64,000 nucleotides of DNA. Origin: Candidatus Omnitrophota bacterium (lineage in GTDB: Bacteria > Hinthialibacterota > Hinthialibacteria > OLB16). The position numbers and the translations under genes were made by a program. Each line of letters begins with the position of its first letter. The stretch's first letter is position 1. Of this stretch, positions 8,881 to 18,591 are shown in pieces. The stretch lies in contig JACKFH010000012.1 of assembly GCA_020632575.1 (NCBI GenBank), forward strand, positions 1 through 64,000. The letters are read 5' to 3'. The notes under the pieces are model-generated. The model had not been told where the DNA came from. It made no database searches and worked only from the letters and a program-made list of their open reading frames with translations.

Positions 8881-11595
8881 ATGCCAATTGTCAAAACCTT
8901 GAAATACAAGATCGCGGGTGTGGTGATCGTAATGGGTGTTCTCGGTTATGCGGCGTTCTATCTCTATTCCAACTCGGTCGGAGTTTTGGTCTCCAACGCT
9001 CAAACCTGCTTGGATGCTGGGGATCTTAACTGTGCGCGGGAAAACCTGAATCGAGTTTTGGACAAGAACCCTAATCACCTAGACGCACTTTTTATGCTCG
9101 CCAAAATCGATTTTCAAACCGGAAATCATCAAACGCTTGAACCCGTCCTTCGGAAGGTTTTGGGAATTCAACCCGATCTCACCGAAGCTCGACAGATGCT
9201 GGCGACCCTCCTGTTATCCAAATGTCGATTTGATGACACCGAAAAGGAACTCGCCGACCTTCGCCAAGCCGGGGCCTTTTCATCCAAACAACAGGGGCAA
9301 CTCGCCTTGGTCAAGGCGGGACAGATGGTCTCCGCCACCCAACCGCTCACCCTGATTGACGAGGTGTCAACCAATATCGAGGGAGCTTTGAGCGGGGATG
9401 CTAATCAGCCCGACGCTCATCTCGCCAACGCCATATTGCAGATTCAAATGGGGGACGGCGCCGAGGCCTTGACCGAGGCTCAGTTGGCTCAACAGGCAAT
9501 GGGCGAAAACTTTATGACTCAATGGGCGATCGGTCGCGCTCGGTTTATTCAAGAGGATTTGGCTAACGCTCAGATCGCGTTCGAAAGGGCGGACACGCTT
9601 CGCCGGTCCGACCGAAATCTCCGCCCCCCCGGGGCGTGGGTCCGCGAATTGTTTCTCAACCAAGGGTTGGTCTTGATTGAACAAGGACGACTCGAGGAAG
9701 CGCAAAGGACTCTTGATATCGCCATCGAGAACGACCCCACAGCGGTTCGTCCCGCGCTGGCCTTGGTCAATCTCTTCTTGATCCAAGCCGGAGTCGGGTC
9801 TGGGAGCATTATCAGCCAAGAGAACTCGCAACGATTCTACAAGCGAGCTATCGACGAACTGAAACAAAAACCCGAACTTCTCCAATCCGACCCTGTCTAC
9901 CGATATCAGCTCGCGCTGATTCAAATCTACATTCGCGGATTCCAGGAAGCCATGGACATTTTGGAGGCGCTGACTCAAGAGGATCCCCCCTACCTCCAGG
10001 CATTTCAGGAACTCGGAAACCTCAAGAATAACCAAGCCAACTACCGAGGGGCCGCCGAGGCTTTCAAAGCGGTGGTTGAAAAAAATAAACAGGACCTGGT
10101 CGCCGCCTACAATTATGGCACCCTCATGGTGCGCATTCAGGAGATTGAGGAAGCCAGGGAATTCCTTCGCCAAGTGGTGGCTGGAAAACCGAGTTGGCTT
10201 CAGGCCAGACTGAATTTGGCCCTTTCCTACCGAATGTCGGGGATGTACGCCGACGCCTCCGCGGCCTATCAGAGAATCTTGGACCAATCGGCGAACAACA
10301 TGAACGCCCTGATCGGTCTCGGTTTGGTCGCCTTCACCCAGGGAGATCTGGAGACGGCTCGTGAGAATTTCGAGCGCGCGCGGGAAAATCACCCCGAACG
10401 GTCCCAGCCTTATTTTTATCTAGGTCAGGTCGAACTCGAGGTTGGGCGGACCGCCGAGGCGCAGTCCATGTTCGAGAAGTGTCTCTCCATCGAACCGGAG
10501 AATGAATTCGCCATCCTCTCCTTGGTCGAAATCCAGTTTCGAAAGGGTTCGTGGGAGCAAGCCAAGGAACCTTTAAATCTGATTCTAGAGAATCCCAACG
10601 CCCGCCTTACCGTGATTGCTCAGAACGCCCTGGCGCTGGTCAGTTTGATGACCGGAGACGAGGAGGAGGCCCAGGAATCTCTGGAAAGACTTTCCGAAAA
10701 CGCCTCCGATGTCGAACCCTATCTCAAGAGCGCGATCGAAACCAATCAGGCCCTGCTTCAACTTCGTAAAAAGGAATACGACAAGGCCATCGATCGAGCT
10801 CAACAAATTGTCAATCTGATCCCCAACGATGCGGACTCCTACTACAACCTCGGCACCTTCCAGCTCGAGGCGGGTCGCTACTCCGAGGCCCTGCTTTCGC
10901 TTCGGCGAGCCATCGAACTCGACCCGAACCATGTGGACGCTCAATTCAACCTCGCTGTCGCGCAATCGGCGCTGAATCGCTGGGACGACACATTGAGCAT
11001 CCTGTCCCGGTTGGGCAAGGTTGGCGACGCGCCACTGGAGTTGATTCAAAGTTTGGCCGACGCTTACCTCGGGGCGGACGATCCCCAGGCGGCGCTGGAT
11101 ATTCTCGAGCCCGCCATCGAGAACCGCGGCGGCAACGTTCAATTGCAGACCCTCCGAGTCAAGGCGCTAATCGGTGTTGGAAAAAGCGCCGAGGCGGCCA
11201 GGCTTTCGCAGGATTTGATTGCAACCTACCCGCAGGACGCCGATGTCCAATGCGCGCGAGGAATGGCCGCTTTCTTGTCCGGAGACGTAAAAGGCGGAGA
11301 GACCTCCATGCGACGAGCGCTGCAGATTCGAACCGAGGATCCGAACCTGAAATTGAATCTGGCGACACTCCTGATAGCGAAAGGGGATTACGACGAATTC
11401 GAGGAGGCGGAAAAGCTGCTCGATGAGGTTCAGAAGCAGAACCTTTTCCTCGAAGAGGTGGCCAACCAACGCGCCTTTCTCGCCGCTCGGCGGTCCGACT
11501 ACGAGACCGCGCGGGTCTATCTCAAAAGGAGTCTTCAGAAGAATAGCAAGCAACCTAAGATTGAGACCCTTCTCAATCAGTGGGAGGGCTTGTAA
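8881..11595 (+). CDS. Large membrane-anchored TPR-repeat protein
   Basis: A 904-aa protein with one N-terminal membrane anchor (residues 11-30) and then almost continuous tetratricopeptide repeats, for example A-D-S-Y-Y-N-L-G-T-F-Q-L-E-A-G-R-Y-S-E-A near residue 655. Size and layout recall the PEP-CTERM-associated TPR proteins (PrsT-like), but the anchor is a TM segment, not a lipobox, and no exosortase gene is near. ATG 8881 has AAGGGAG just upstream; the frame also opens with a TTG at 8860. TTGACC (8831-8836) and TAGAAG (8854-8859), 17 bp apart, could be its promoter. A pilB-like gene follows 57 bp downstream, so it may scaffold a secretion or pilus machine. Function unproven. Confidence 0.75.
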   Translation: MPIVKTLKYKIAGVVIVMGVLGYAAFYLYSNSVGVLVSNAQTCLDAGDLNCARENLNRVLDKNPNHLDALFMLAKIDFQTGNHQTLEPVLRKVLGIQPDLTEARQMLATLLLSKCRFDDTEKELADLRQAGAFSSKQQGQLALVKAGQMVSATQPLTLIDEVSTNIEGALSGDANQPDAHLANAILQIQMGDGAEALTEAQLAQQAMGENFMTQWAIGRARFIQEDLANAQIAFERADTLRRSDRNLRPPGAWVRELFLNQGLVLIEQGRLEEAQRTLDIAIENDPTAVRPALALVNLFLIQAGVGSGSIISQENSQRFYKRAIDELKQKPELLQSDPVYRYQLALIQIYIRGFQEAMDILEALTQEDPPYLQAFQELGNLKNNQANYRGAAEAFKAVVEKNKQDLVAAYNYGTLMVRIQEIEEAREFLRQVVAGKPSWLQARLNLALSYRMSGMYADASAAYQRILDQSANNMNALIGLGLVAFTQGDLETARENFERARENHPERSQPYFYLGQVELEVGRTAEAQSMFEKCLSIEPENEFAILSLVEIQFRKGSWEQAKEPLNLILENPNARLTVIAQNALALVSLMTGDEEEAQESLERLSENASDVEPYLKSAIETNQALLQLRKKEYDKAIDRAQQIVNLIPNDADSYYNLGTFQLEAGRYSEALLSLRRAIELDPNHVDAQFNLAVAQSALNRWDDTLSILSRLGKVGDAPLELIQSLADAYLGADDPQAALDILEPAIENRGGNVQLQTLRVKALIGVGKSAEAARLSQDLIATYPQDADVQCARGMAAFLSGDVKGGETSMRRALQIRTEDPNLKLNLATLLIAKGDYDEFEEAEKLLDEVQKQNLFLEEVANQRAFLAARRSDYETARVYLKRSLQKNSKQPKIETLLNQWEGL

Positions 11596-11652
11596 ACTTC
11601 TGGTAAAGAGTGATGACTGCACCCGATCTCAATTTCGACAGGACCAGACAAT

Positions 11653-13515
11653 ATGGCTGAGGATCCCAAAGAGACCCGTTCGCAGGAATTGACCGGCGAC
11701 GAGGAAGCCGCCCCTCTAAATGGGGGCAAGGGCGCCGAAAAAGACCCCCAGATCGACGATCTGATGGAAGCCGCCGGTTTCCTTAACGAAACCTCCTCCT
11801 CGGAGACGGATGAGGAAGCGGCCCAACCCTATACGGAGGACATGTCCTACGCCGAGGGGTACACGGTCGACGATCAGATTGAAATTCAGCGTAGCCTTGC
11901 CGATCGGTTGGGCATCGACTATGTCGACATCGCCGAAGTTCGTCCGACCGACGAGATTCTCAAGATCCTCCCCAAACGCACAGTCACTCGATTCAAAATA
12001 TTCCCCGTCGAAAAAACCGATTCTTCTCTCAAAGTCGCCTTCTCGGACCCATACAACGTGATGGCGATGCAGGATGTCGAACTCATTCTTGAGGGGCAGG
12101 GTCTCACTATGGAAATGTGTCTCGGAAACGAGGCCGACATCGCCAGGGCCATCGATCATTGGTACACCGCCGAGCGCAATCAGATCGCCGCGATGATCGA
12201 TCAGGTTTCCGATACGGTGGTCGTTCAAGAACAGGAAAAGAAGAAGAAGGACGCGAAGACCGCCACACAGATCACCCCGACGGCCGATGAGGATGTCAAC
12301 GCTTTAGCCGAGTCGATCGAGGATGAAGACATCGACGCCGAGGCGGCGCCGCTTGTCCGGCTGGTCAACTTGATTCTCCTCAAAGCCTTGAAGATGCGGG
12401 CGAGCGATATTCACTTCGAACCTTACCCGGATGAGTTCCGGATTCGGTTCCGAGTCGACGGTGTGTTGCACGATATCGATTCGCCTCCGCAGAAACTTCA
12501 AACCGCGATGATCACCCGCCTTAAGATCATGGCCAAACTCGACTTGGCTGAAAAACGGGTGCCGCAAGACGGTCGTATTCAAATGAGGTTGGATGGTAAG
12601 GACATCGATTTCCGTGTCTCCAGCCTTCCTGCCATTTGGGGCGAGAGCATCGTGCTCCGTATTCTCGATAAGACTGGTTTGTTGCTGGGACTCGAGCAGG
12701 TCGGCTTCATGCCGGACAACGTCGCCCTGTTCAAGAAATTGATCAAGCGCCCCAACGGCATCATTCTGATGACCGGGCCGACTGGTAGCGGTAAAACCAC
12801 CACACTCTACGCCGCCTTGAACGCCATCAATACGGTGGACACCAAGATCATCACCGTGGAGCACCCGGTTGAGTACATCATTGAAGGCATCAACCAGGTC
12901 CAAGTGGATGAACACATCGGCCTCTCGTTTGGATTGGTTCTGAGGACGATGCTTCGTCAAGCCCCGAACGTGATCCTGGTCGGTGAGATGCGCGATCTCG
13001 AAACCGCCGAAACAGGCATTCGCGCCGCGCTGACCGGTCACTTGGTCTTCAGCACCCTGCACACGAACGACGCTCCGGGCGCCACCACTCGTTTGGTTGA
13101 GATGGGAATCAAGCCCTACTTGGTCTCATCCGCGCTTCAAGCGGTGATCGCCCAGCGACTGATCCGGAAGATTTGTCCGGACTGCAAGGAAATGTACTAT
13201 CCGCCGCCGGCTCACATCGAGGAGTTCGGCATGGATCCCGAGGATTTCCGTGGCCAGCCCTTCTATCAGGGCATCGGTTGTCACGCTTGCAACTTCACCG
13301 GCTACCGTGGACGAACCGCGATTCACGAAATCATGGTGATGAGCGAAGATCTCCGAGCGCTTGTGCTCAAATCCGCTTCGGCCGAAAAGGTGAGGCGCAA
13401 GGCGCGGGAAGATGGCATGAGAACTCTTCGCGAGGATGGTTGGCAAAAAATCCTCAAGGGAGACTCGACCATGGAAGAGGTCATGCGTGTGACCGCCGAC
13501 GAGTTGGTCATGTAG
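11653..13515 (+). CDS. PilB/GspE-type secretion ATPase
   Basis: A 620-aa hexameric ATPase powering type IV pilus extension or type II secretion. An acidic leader of about 75 residues precedes an MshE/GspE N-terminal domain (about 80-180). The catalytic domain has Walker A G-P-T-G-S-G-K-T-T-T near residue 375, the Asp box region with V-G-E-M-R-D-L-E-T-A and the His box S-T-L-H-T-N. The tetracysteine zinc module reads C-P-D-C-K and C-H-A-C-N about 30 residues apart. The inner-membrane partner PilC/GspF lies 42 kb away at 55885. No secretin, pilin or PilT is in the window, so pilus versus T2SS cannot be decided. Confidence 0.93.
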   Translation: MAEDPKETRSQELTGDEEAAPLNGGKGAEKDPQIDDLMEAAGFLNETSSSETDEEAAQPYTEDMSYAEGYTVDDQIEIQRSLADRLGIDYVDIAEVRPTDEILKILPKRTVTRFKIFPVEKTDSSLKVAFSDPYNVMAMQDVELILEGQGLTMEMCLGNEADIARAIDHWYTAERNQIAAMIDQVSDTVVVQEQEKKKKDAKTATQITPTADEDVNALAESIEDEDIDAEAAPLVRLVNLILLKALKMRASDIHFEPYPDEFRIRFRVDGVLHDIDSPPQKLQTAMITRLKIMAKLDLAEKRVPQDGRIQMRLDGKDIDFRVSSLPAIWGESIVLRILDKTGLLLGLEQVGFMPDNVALFKKLIKRPNGIILMTGPTGSGKTTTLYAALNAINTVDTKIITVEHPVEYIIEGINQVQVDEHIGLSFGLVLRTMLRQAPNVILVGEMRDLETAETGIRAALTGHLVFSTLHTNDAPGATTRLVEMGIKPYLVSSALQAVIAQRLIRKICPDCKEMYYPPPAHIEEFGMDPEDFRGQPFYQGIGCHACNFTGYRGRTAIHEIMVMSEDLRALVLKSASAEKVRRKAREDGMRTLREDGWQKILKGDSTMEEVMRVTADELVM

Positions 13516-13531
13516 CCTGCCATTATTCGAG

Positions 13532-14527
13532 TCAGCGCAAGGTCCATATCGAAGCCGCGATTTGCGGTTTGAAGGCGTCGTGGAGGTCCGTGCGCGAAAG
13601 GCCAATCATGGGTCCCCCGCCGGGTAGATGAATCTCCCCGCCGAGAATTCCCGCGTCGATCCCGTGACGACCCAAGGGCATGGGAGCGAGACTCATCCAT
13701 TGATCGGCGGCGGGATCGTAAACCTCCACCTCATCGAAGATCCCATTCGGACGACTTGATCCCTCGCCGCCAAATACAAAGATCCTTTCCAACAGCGCGG
13801 CCGAAGCAATTCCCGCTCTGGGTGTCGGAATGTCCGCCCCCGAGGTCCACGTTTCGGTCCCGGGATCGTAAATCTCCAACTCGCTCCGCAGCATCGGGTT
13901 TCTGCCGGCGATGGCGAACACCTTCCCGTTCCAGCCCTCCACAGCAAGGTGATCGCGCGGGGTCGGCATATCCGGGAGAGTCTCCCATTCCCCCGATACC
14001 GGATCGAATACCGCGAAATCACCCACGCTTCCACCCGATCGGATGCCGCCCGCCACGTATATCTTTCCGCCCACAAACGCCCCCCTTCCTCCCCCTCTCC
14101 GTGTCGGCATCGGCGACTCCTCGGTCCATCGATTCGTTGAGGGTTGGTAGCTGAAAACGGCGTTCGTGGCGGATTGGGGCGAGGCGAAAACGAGACCCCC
14201 GATGGCGTACAGTCGGTCCTCGGCGGCCACCACAGCCACATGATCGAGATCCGCCGGGAGTGGAGCGACTGTCTCCCACTGCTTGGAGTCTGGATCGTAT
14301 CGCTCGACAGTGTCGACAACCGCTGGAGTGGAATCGATCCCCCCCACGACGTAAAGGAGATCGTTTAGAACCGCGACCCCTACCTCCTGTCTGGCAGTGG
14401 GAAGGGGTGCTTTGTCCTCCCACACTCCGACAATTTCCGCGAGTGTTTCAGAACCTGAAAAGAGAGATGAGTTGAGGATCAGGGTGAAGAGCAAGCGAAG
14501 GGGGGCGGATTGTGATCGCTTTTTCAT
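13532..14527 (-). CDS. Secreted kelch-repeat protein
   Basis: A 331-aa exported protein: a signal peptide of about 30 residues (K-K-R-S then a hydrophobic run) and about six kelch blades, each with the G-G doublet and spaced Y/W. Examples are L-Y-V-V-G-G-I-D-S, L-Y-A-I-G-G-L-V-F, I-Y-V-A-G-G-I-R and I-F-V-F-G-G-E-G, giving one beta-propeller. It lies 22 bp downstream of hflC on the same strand and may be cotranscribed with hflKC, though a functional link is not obvious. It converges with the pilB-like gene, their stops 16 bp apart with no clear terminator between. The ligand is unknown. Confidence 0.8.
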   Translation of the reverse strand: MKKRSQSAPLRLLFTLILNSSLFSGSETLAEIVGVWEDKAPLPTARQEVGVAVLNDLLYVVGGIDSTPAVVDTVERYDPDSKQWETVAPLPADLDHVAVVAAEDRLYAIGGLVFASPQSATNAVFSYQPSTNRWTEESPMPTRRGGGRGAFVGGKIYVAGGIRSGGSVGDFAVFDPVSGEWETLPDMPTPRDHLAVEGWNGKVFAIAGRNPMLRSELEIYDPGTETWTSGADIPTPRAGIASAALLERIFVFGGEGSSRPNGIFDEVEVYDPAADQWMSLAPMPLGRHGIDAGILGGEIHLPGGGPMIGLSRTDLHDAFKPQIAASIWTLR

Positions 14528-14549
14528 CGGGTCTCGAGGCCCCTTCGAA

Positions 14550-15623
14550 TTATCGATCTTGGAATTCCGAGCCTTCCAAATTCAAGTATTCGAACAGAGG
14601 ACTGTCGGTGCTCAAAATCAAATTGTCCTGTTGAGTGATGGTTTTCTTGAGGGCTTGGAGGGAGCGATAGAATTTGAAGAAATCGGGTTCCGAACCGAAT
14701 CCCTCCACCATGACCGTGGAGCCATCCTCGAGCGTCTCCTCGTACCCCTCCCAATAGATTTGAGCGGCTTTGGCGTCGGCATCCCCTCGGATCCGAAGCC
14801 GCTCCTTCTCCGCGTTCGCCAACATCGCCTTGACTGTCCGATCGGTCTCCGAACGAATGATGTTCGACTCTCGCTCTCCCTCCATCCGGTAACGGTTGGC
14901 GATTCGGTTCCGCTCCTCGATCATTCTGCGGTAAACCGATTCGGCGTTCTCCATCGGAAGGTCGGCCCGCTTGATCCGGACATCGACCACTTCGATGCCG
15001 TACTTGCGCGAGGTCAGATCGCAGCTTTCGGTCACCTTCTGCATCAACACCTCACGCCCCTCGTGGACCGGTTGGTTGTAGGTCTCGTACTCTCCTTCGC
15101 GAATTCCCATTACCTGGATCGGTTTCGTCGAGGAACGGATGATCTCGTAGTGAGACTGACGACCCAGTTCCTTCCTGAGCTCCGACCCCACCACGGCTCT
15201 CAGGCGAAGGGTGGCCTTGGCTTCATCTTGGACTCGCAAATAAAAGAGGAGCGGGTTTCGAATTCGCCAGCGAGCATAACTGTCGATGCTCAACTGATAC
15301 TTATCGACAGTGACTATATCCCGGGGTTGTTCATCGAACTCGATAATTCGCGCATCCACCTTCTCGACTGTTTGGATGAAGGGAACCCGCATATAAAGCC
15401 CCGGACCATTGCCAACACTGACCGAGGCTTCGGTCGCCGACCGAATTTCCTCGGCAATCTCCTCGAATTGATTCTGGTGGATGGGGTTGACGATGACCTT
15501 GACCGGTTTTCCGAGCTGGATAACCACCGCTTGTTCCGTCTCTCCGATGGTGAAAAAGATGAACGGCGAGAAAAGCACAAACAGGGCGATCAGGACAAGA
15601 ATCGGAATACGCAGTTGTTTCAT
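14550..15623 (-). CDS. hflC: HflC, SPFH modulator of FtsH protease
   Basis: A 357-aa SPFH/Band 7 protein, partner of HflK in the periplasmic-side cage that modulates FtsH. One N-terminal TM (residues 5-25) is followed by G-E-T-E-Q-A-V-V-I-Q-L-G-K-P, typical of HflC. The SPFH domain then leads to a coiled coil with R-I-R-G-D-A-D-A-K-A-A-Q-I-Y near residue 285, the conserved HflC segment. It is somewhat longer than E. coli HflC (334 aa) because of an insertion of about 25 residues after the first strand (around residues 50-75). Its start overlaps the hflK stop by 4 bases (ATGA). No ftsH is in the window. Confidence 0.92.
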   Translation of the reverse strand: MKQLRIPILVLIALFVLFSPFIFFTIGETEQAVVIQLGKPVKVIVNPIHQNQFEEIAEEIRSATEASVSVGNGPGLYMRVPFIQTVEKVDARIIEFDEQPRDIVTVDKYQLSIDSYARWRIRNPLLFYLRVQDEAKATLRLRAVVGSELRKELGRQSHYEIIRSSTKPIQVMGIREGEYETYNQPVHEGREVLMQKVTESCDLTSRKYGIEVVDVRIKRADLPMENAESVYRRMIEERNRIANRYRMEGERESNIIRSETDRTVKAMLANAEKERLRIRGDADAKAAQIYWEGYEETLEDGSTVMVEGFGSEPDFFKFYRSLQALKKTITQQDNLILSTDSPLFEYLNLEGSEFQDR

Positions 15624-16696
15624 TGTTCCCGACCTCCCATAGCGTCCGATGGGGGATTGATGTCGGGTTTGGCCGTCCCCTCTCCGGACAGATGAAGAAG
15701 GGGAAGGATATTCGCGAGATTTTTATCGATGAGGGTGAAATCGGCCGATTCGAAAATCTCCTCCATCGTTTCGAGATAAAGCCGCTGGCGAGTCACTTCT
15801 TCCGAGCGCCGATACTCCTTGAGCAGCGCCGAGTACTTCTGGATTTCACCCTGCGCGGTCAAAATTCTTTCCTGGTAGTATCCCGAGGCTTCATTGACTA
15901 GTTTGGCCGCCTCGCCCTCCGCGCGGGGGATTTCCCCGTTTTCATATCCCCTGGCGCGGTTGATCTGTTCTTGTTTGTTTTCCTTGGCCGAGATGACATC
16001 TTTGAAAGCATCCTGCACGGCGTTCGGCGGTTGCGCCTCGACCATGTTGATCGTTTGAATCTCGACCCCGAGGCCGAACCGATTCGCGAGTTCCTGGCTG
16101 AAGATCAGGATGTCGTTTTCGATCTCGGACTTGCCCTCGGTGAGAGCGGCGTCGATTCCATAGTCCCCGATCACGCGACGCAAGGTTGCTTCTCCGATGT
16201 CTCTCAGCGCCTCCTCTTGTTCGCGAACATTGAACAGGTAATCGGCCGGAGAAATGATGCGGTACTGAATTTCCAACTCGACATGGAGAATGTTTTCATC
16301 CCCGGTCAACATCAGGGCTTCGTCCTGGATCATCGTTCTGTCTCGACCGGCTTCCGTGGATTGTGAGAAGAAGTTCTCCTGGCCATCCGACGACCGATAT
16401 CCGATTGGCAGGAAATGAATCTTTTGAATGTCCACTATGTGGACATTTTCAATTGGCCAGGGGAGTTTGAATCGAAGTCCAGGACCGGCTGTGCGAACGT
16501 GTTTGCCAAATCGGAGAACCACCCCCTGCTCGCCCGCTTCCACTTTGTAAAAAGGGTTGACCACGAAGACGAGCAGAAAGAGCAGAACGATGACGAGGAC
16601 GGCGCCGCCCGACCGGAAAAACTTTTGGAAAAGTTCCTTCCAATCGTTGGGAGTCCGGTTGAAAAGGAGAACCACGTTGTCGTCGTTATTCGGCAT
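15620..16696 (-). CDS. hflK: HflK, SPFH modulator of FtsH protease
   Basis: A 358-aa SPFH protein and first gene of the hflK-hflC operon. It has an N-terminal cytoplasmic segment of about 30 residues, one TM (about 31-49) and then Y-K-V-E-A-G-E-Q-G-V-V-L-R-F-G-K, the HflK signature, with G-P-G-L-R-F-K-L-P-W-P shortly after. The C-terminal half is a charged helix with Q-E-Q-I-N-R-A-R-G-Y and A-S-G-Y-Y-Q-E-R. It lacks the long Gly-rich N-terminus of E. coli HflK. The 200 bp upstream, shared with the divergent propeller gene, must hold the operon promoter; no standout -35/-10 pair was seen. Confidence 0.92.
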   Translation of the reverse strand: MPNNDDNVVLLFNRTPNDWKELFQKFFRSGGAVLVIVLLFLLVFVVNPFYKVEAGEQGVVLRFGKHVRTAGPGLRFKLPWPIENVHIVDIQKIHFLPIGYRSSDGQENFFSQSTEAGRDRTMIQDEALMLTGDENILHVELEIQYRIISPADYLFNVREQEEALRDIGEATLRRVIGDYGIDAALTEGKSEIENDILIFSQELANRFGLGVEIQTINMVEAQPPNAVQDAFKDVISAKENKQEQINRARGYENGEIPRAEGEAAKLVNEASGYYQERILTAQGEIQKYSALLKEYRRSEEVTRQRLYLETMEEIFESADFTLIDKNLANILPLLHLSGEGTAKPDINPPSDAMGGREQ

Positions 16697-16898
16697 GGTC
16701 TTCGGTCCGGGGAATCGACTCTGCTTTTCTTTTTGGAGAACTCACTTGGATGCATGATAGGACCAATGACTTTTTTTCGATAGGGCCATCTTCCGATGCA
16801 TCTTCGGATGCGCCACGTTGGTTTGTCCACCAATGGGGAGGTGGACGATTAACAGGCCCGCGGCTTAAGATGTCTCGGGCTCGGAGGCATGATCTTTG

Positions 16899-18449
16899 AT
16901 GAAATGGATTTTTATTGTTTTCCCAATTCTCTTTTCGATTCAGTGCATCGCGGAAAGTCCGGACAACGTTCGCTTGTCCACCGCAAAGGACTCCTCGCTT
17001 CCATCCATCCGTATTGGATCCCACTCCCAACTCTTCCTCGACGATTATCTCATCGAGTCGATGGAGGGGCTGACCCGCAAGGTGCAGTCTGTTCGGAAAT
17101 GTGGGGACAATCCGGTTCTCGTTCCGACTGAGCCTTGGGAGGAGCCCTATGCTATTGTCTACGGCTCGGTCATCAAGGAGGACGGGCTCTTTCGGATCTG
17201 GTATTACGGCTCCTCGGGAGTCTGTTACGCCCAAAGCGAAGACGGCATCCATTGGACCAAGCCGGAACTCGATTTAACTCAATACGAGGGCCTTCCCACC
17301 AACATCGTCATCGACCGAAACGCGCCCCAAACGGCGGCAAATCCATTCGAGTATTTCTATGAACTTTTCGGGGTCTGGAAGGACCCCATCGATCCCAATC
17401 CGAATCGTCGATACAAAATGGGAGTGCTTTGCATCCAGCGGAATTACGAGGGTCCGCGAGAAGATCCCTTTCATCATGGTCAACGACGAGGACTCGGAAT
17501 TGCCGCCAGTCCCGATGGCATCCATTGGAAGGAGGGGTTCGATTTCGCAACGGAGGCCATCTGCGACGGGGCCACTCATTTGATGTGGGATGCCCCGAAC
17601 GAGAAATGGGTGGTTTATGGCCGGACGAAGTATGTCGATGAACAGCTCTTGAAGATTTGGGATAACGAATGGGCCGATCGATACTACTGGGGCCGGTCTG
17701 TCGCGAGAGCCGAGAATGACAACTTGATCGATTGGCCGGAAAGTTTCCCAGGCGAGGCGCCCAGGGTGATGACTTCCGATGCCCAGGACCCTCCCGGGAC
17801 CGAGATCTACGGGATGAATGTCTTCCCTTATGAGGGGATCTACATCGCATTGATCCAGATGTTTTATAACCAACCCGAGGATTGCTTCTTGGATGTTCAA
17901 TTGGGCGTCAGTCGCGATGGAGTCCATTTCGAACGAGTCGCCGACCGGAGTCCCTTCATCCCGGTCGGCGGAACCGGAGAGTGGGATCGTTTCAATCAGT
18001 CGCCCGCCAACAATCCGCCGATCGAGGTTGGCGATGAATTGCGATTCTATTACGGGGGCCGATCCTACCGACACAGTCCGTACGATGGCCCCGACAATGG
18101 CGAGAAATTCGGCGCGGTCGGTTTCGGATCGATCCTTCGGGACCGGTTCGTCGCTCTCGAGGCCTCTTATGTCGGAGGAACTCTGACCACCCGGCCGCTC
18201 GTCCTAGATTCGATAGACCTCACACTGAACGCGGAATCCAAGTTTGGCGAGATCCGGGTCATGCTTTTGAATGACCAAGGCGAGACCCTCGCCGAATCCG
18301 AACCGATCTGTTCCGATGGTTTGAAGATCCCGATCCAGTGGAAAGAGAATCCCGACAGTAGGATCATCGAGAGCGGGATCCGAGTTCAGTTCAAAATCCG
18401 GAACGCGAAATTGTATTCCTTTCGACAACACCCCGATGACCTAAGGTAA
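16899..18449 (+). CDS. Secreted glycoside-hydrolase-like beta-propeller protein
   Basis: A 516-aa exported protein with a short signal peptide (M-K-W-I-F-I-V-F-P-I-L-F-S-I-Q-C-I-A). The body resembles the uncharacterised GH32/GH43-like propeller proteins common in Planctomycetota and Verrucomicrobiota: L-F-L-D-D-Y-L-I-E, G-L-F-R-I-W-Y-Y-G, Y-A-Q-S-E-D-G-I-H-W-T-K-P, a second S-P-D-G-I-H-W and L-R-F-Y-Y-G-G-R. A C-terminal beta-sandwich region starts near residue 415. TTG 16896 directly precedes ATG 16899 and GGAGG lies about 10 bases upstream of the latter. No substrate can be assigned; related genes sit in glycan-use loci. Confidence 0.72.
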   Translation: MKWIFIVFPILFSIQCIAESPDNVRLSTAKDSSLPSIRIGSHSQLFLDDYLIESMEGLTRKVQSVRKCGDNPVLVPTEPWEEPYAIVYGSVIKEDGLFRIWYYGSSGVCYAQSEDGIHWTKPELDLTQYEGLPTNIVIDRNAPQTAANPFEYFYELFGVWKDPIDPNPNRRYKMGVLCIQRNYEGPREDPFHHGQRRGLGIAASPDGIHWKEGFDFATEAICDGATHLMWDAPNEKWVVYGRTKYVDEQLLKIWDNEWADRYYWGRSVARAENDNLIDWPESFPGEAPRVMTSDAQDPPGTEIYGMNVFPYEGIYIALIQMFYNQPEDCFLDVQLGVSRDGVHFERVADRSPFIPVGGTGEWDRFNQSPANNPPIEVGDELRFYYGGRSYRHSPYDGPDNGEKFGAVGFGSILRDRFVALEASYVGGTLTTRPLVLDSIDLTLNAESKFGEIRVMLLNDQGETLAESEPICSDGLKIPIQWKENPDSRIIESGIRVQFKIRNAKLYSFRQHPDDLR

Positions 18450-18530
18450 AAGTTGATTTTTGCCTTGCGATCCCAGGAAAATTTTCCAGCAAAATCCTCT
18501 TTTATCTTTTTGGTGTCTTATGCTTAATTA

Positions 18531-18560
18531 TTGACTTTCATCGTTTGCGGCGTGTATGAT
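18531..18560 (+). promoter_or_regulatory. Strong sigma-70-type promoter
   Basis: TTGACT (18531-18536) and TATGAT (18555-18560) are separated by 18 bp. They lie directly upstream of AGGAGGGA (18577-18584) and the ATG at 18592. Transcription should start near 18567. The -10 box itself contains the ATG at 18556, which rules that ATG out as the gene start. Confidence 0.7.
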
Positions 18561-18591
18561 CAAAAGAGGTGATCCCAGGAGGGAACCAATC

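Noticed and set aside
14397..15695. 432-codon plus-strand open frame
   Set aside because: It lies opposite hflC and the start of the kelch gene, both with clear family motifs. The translation has no signal or domain.
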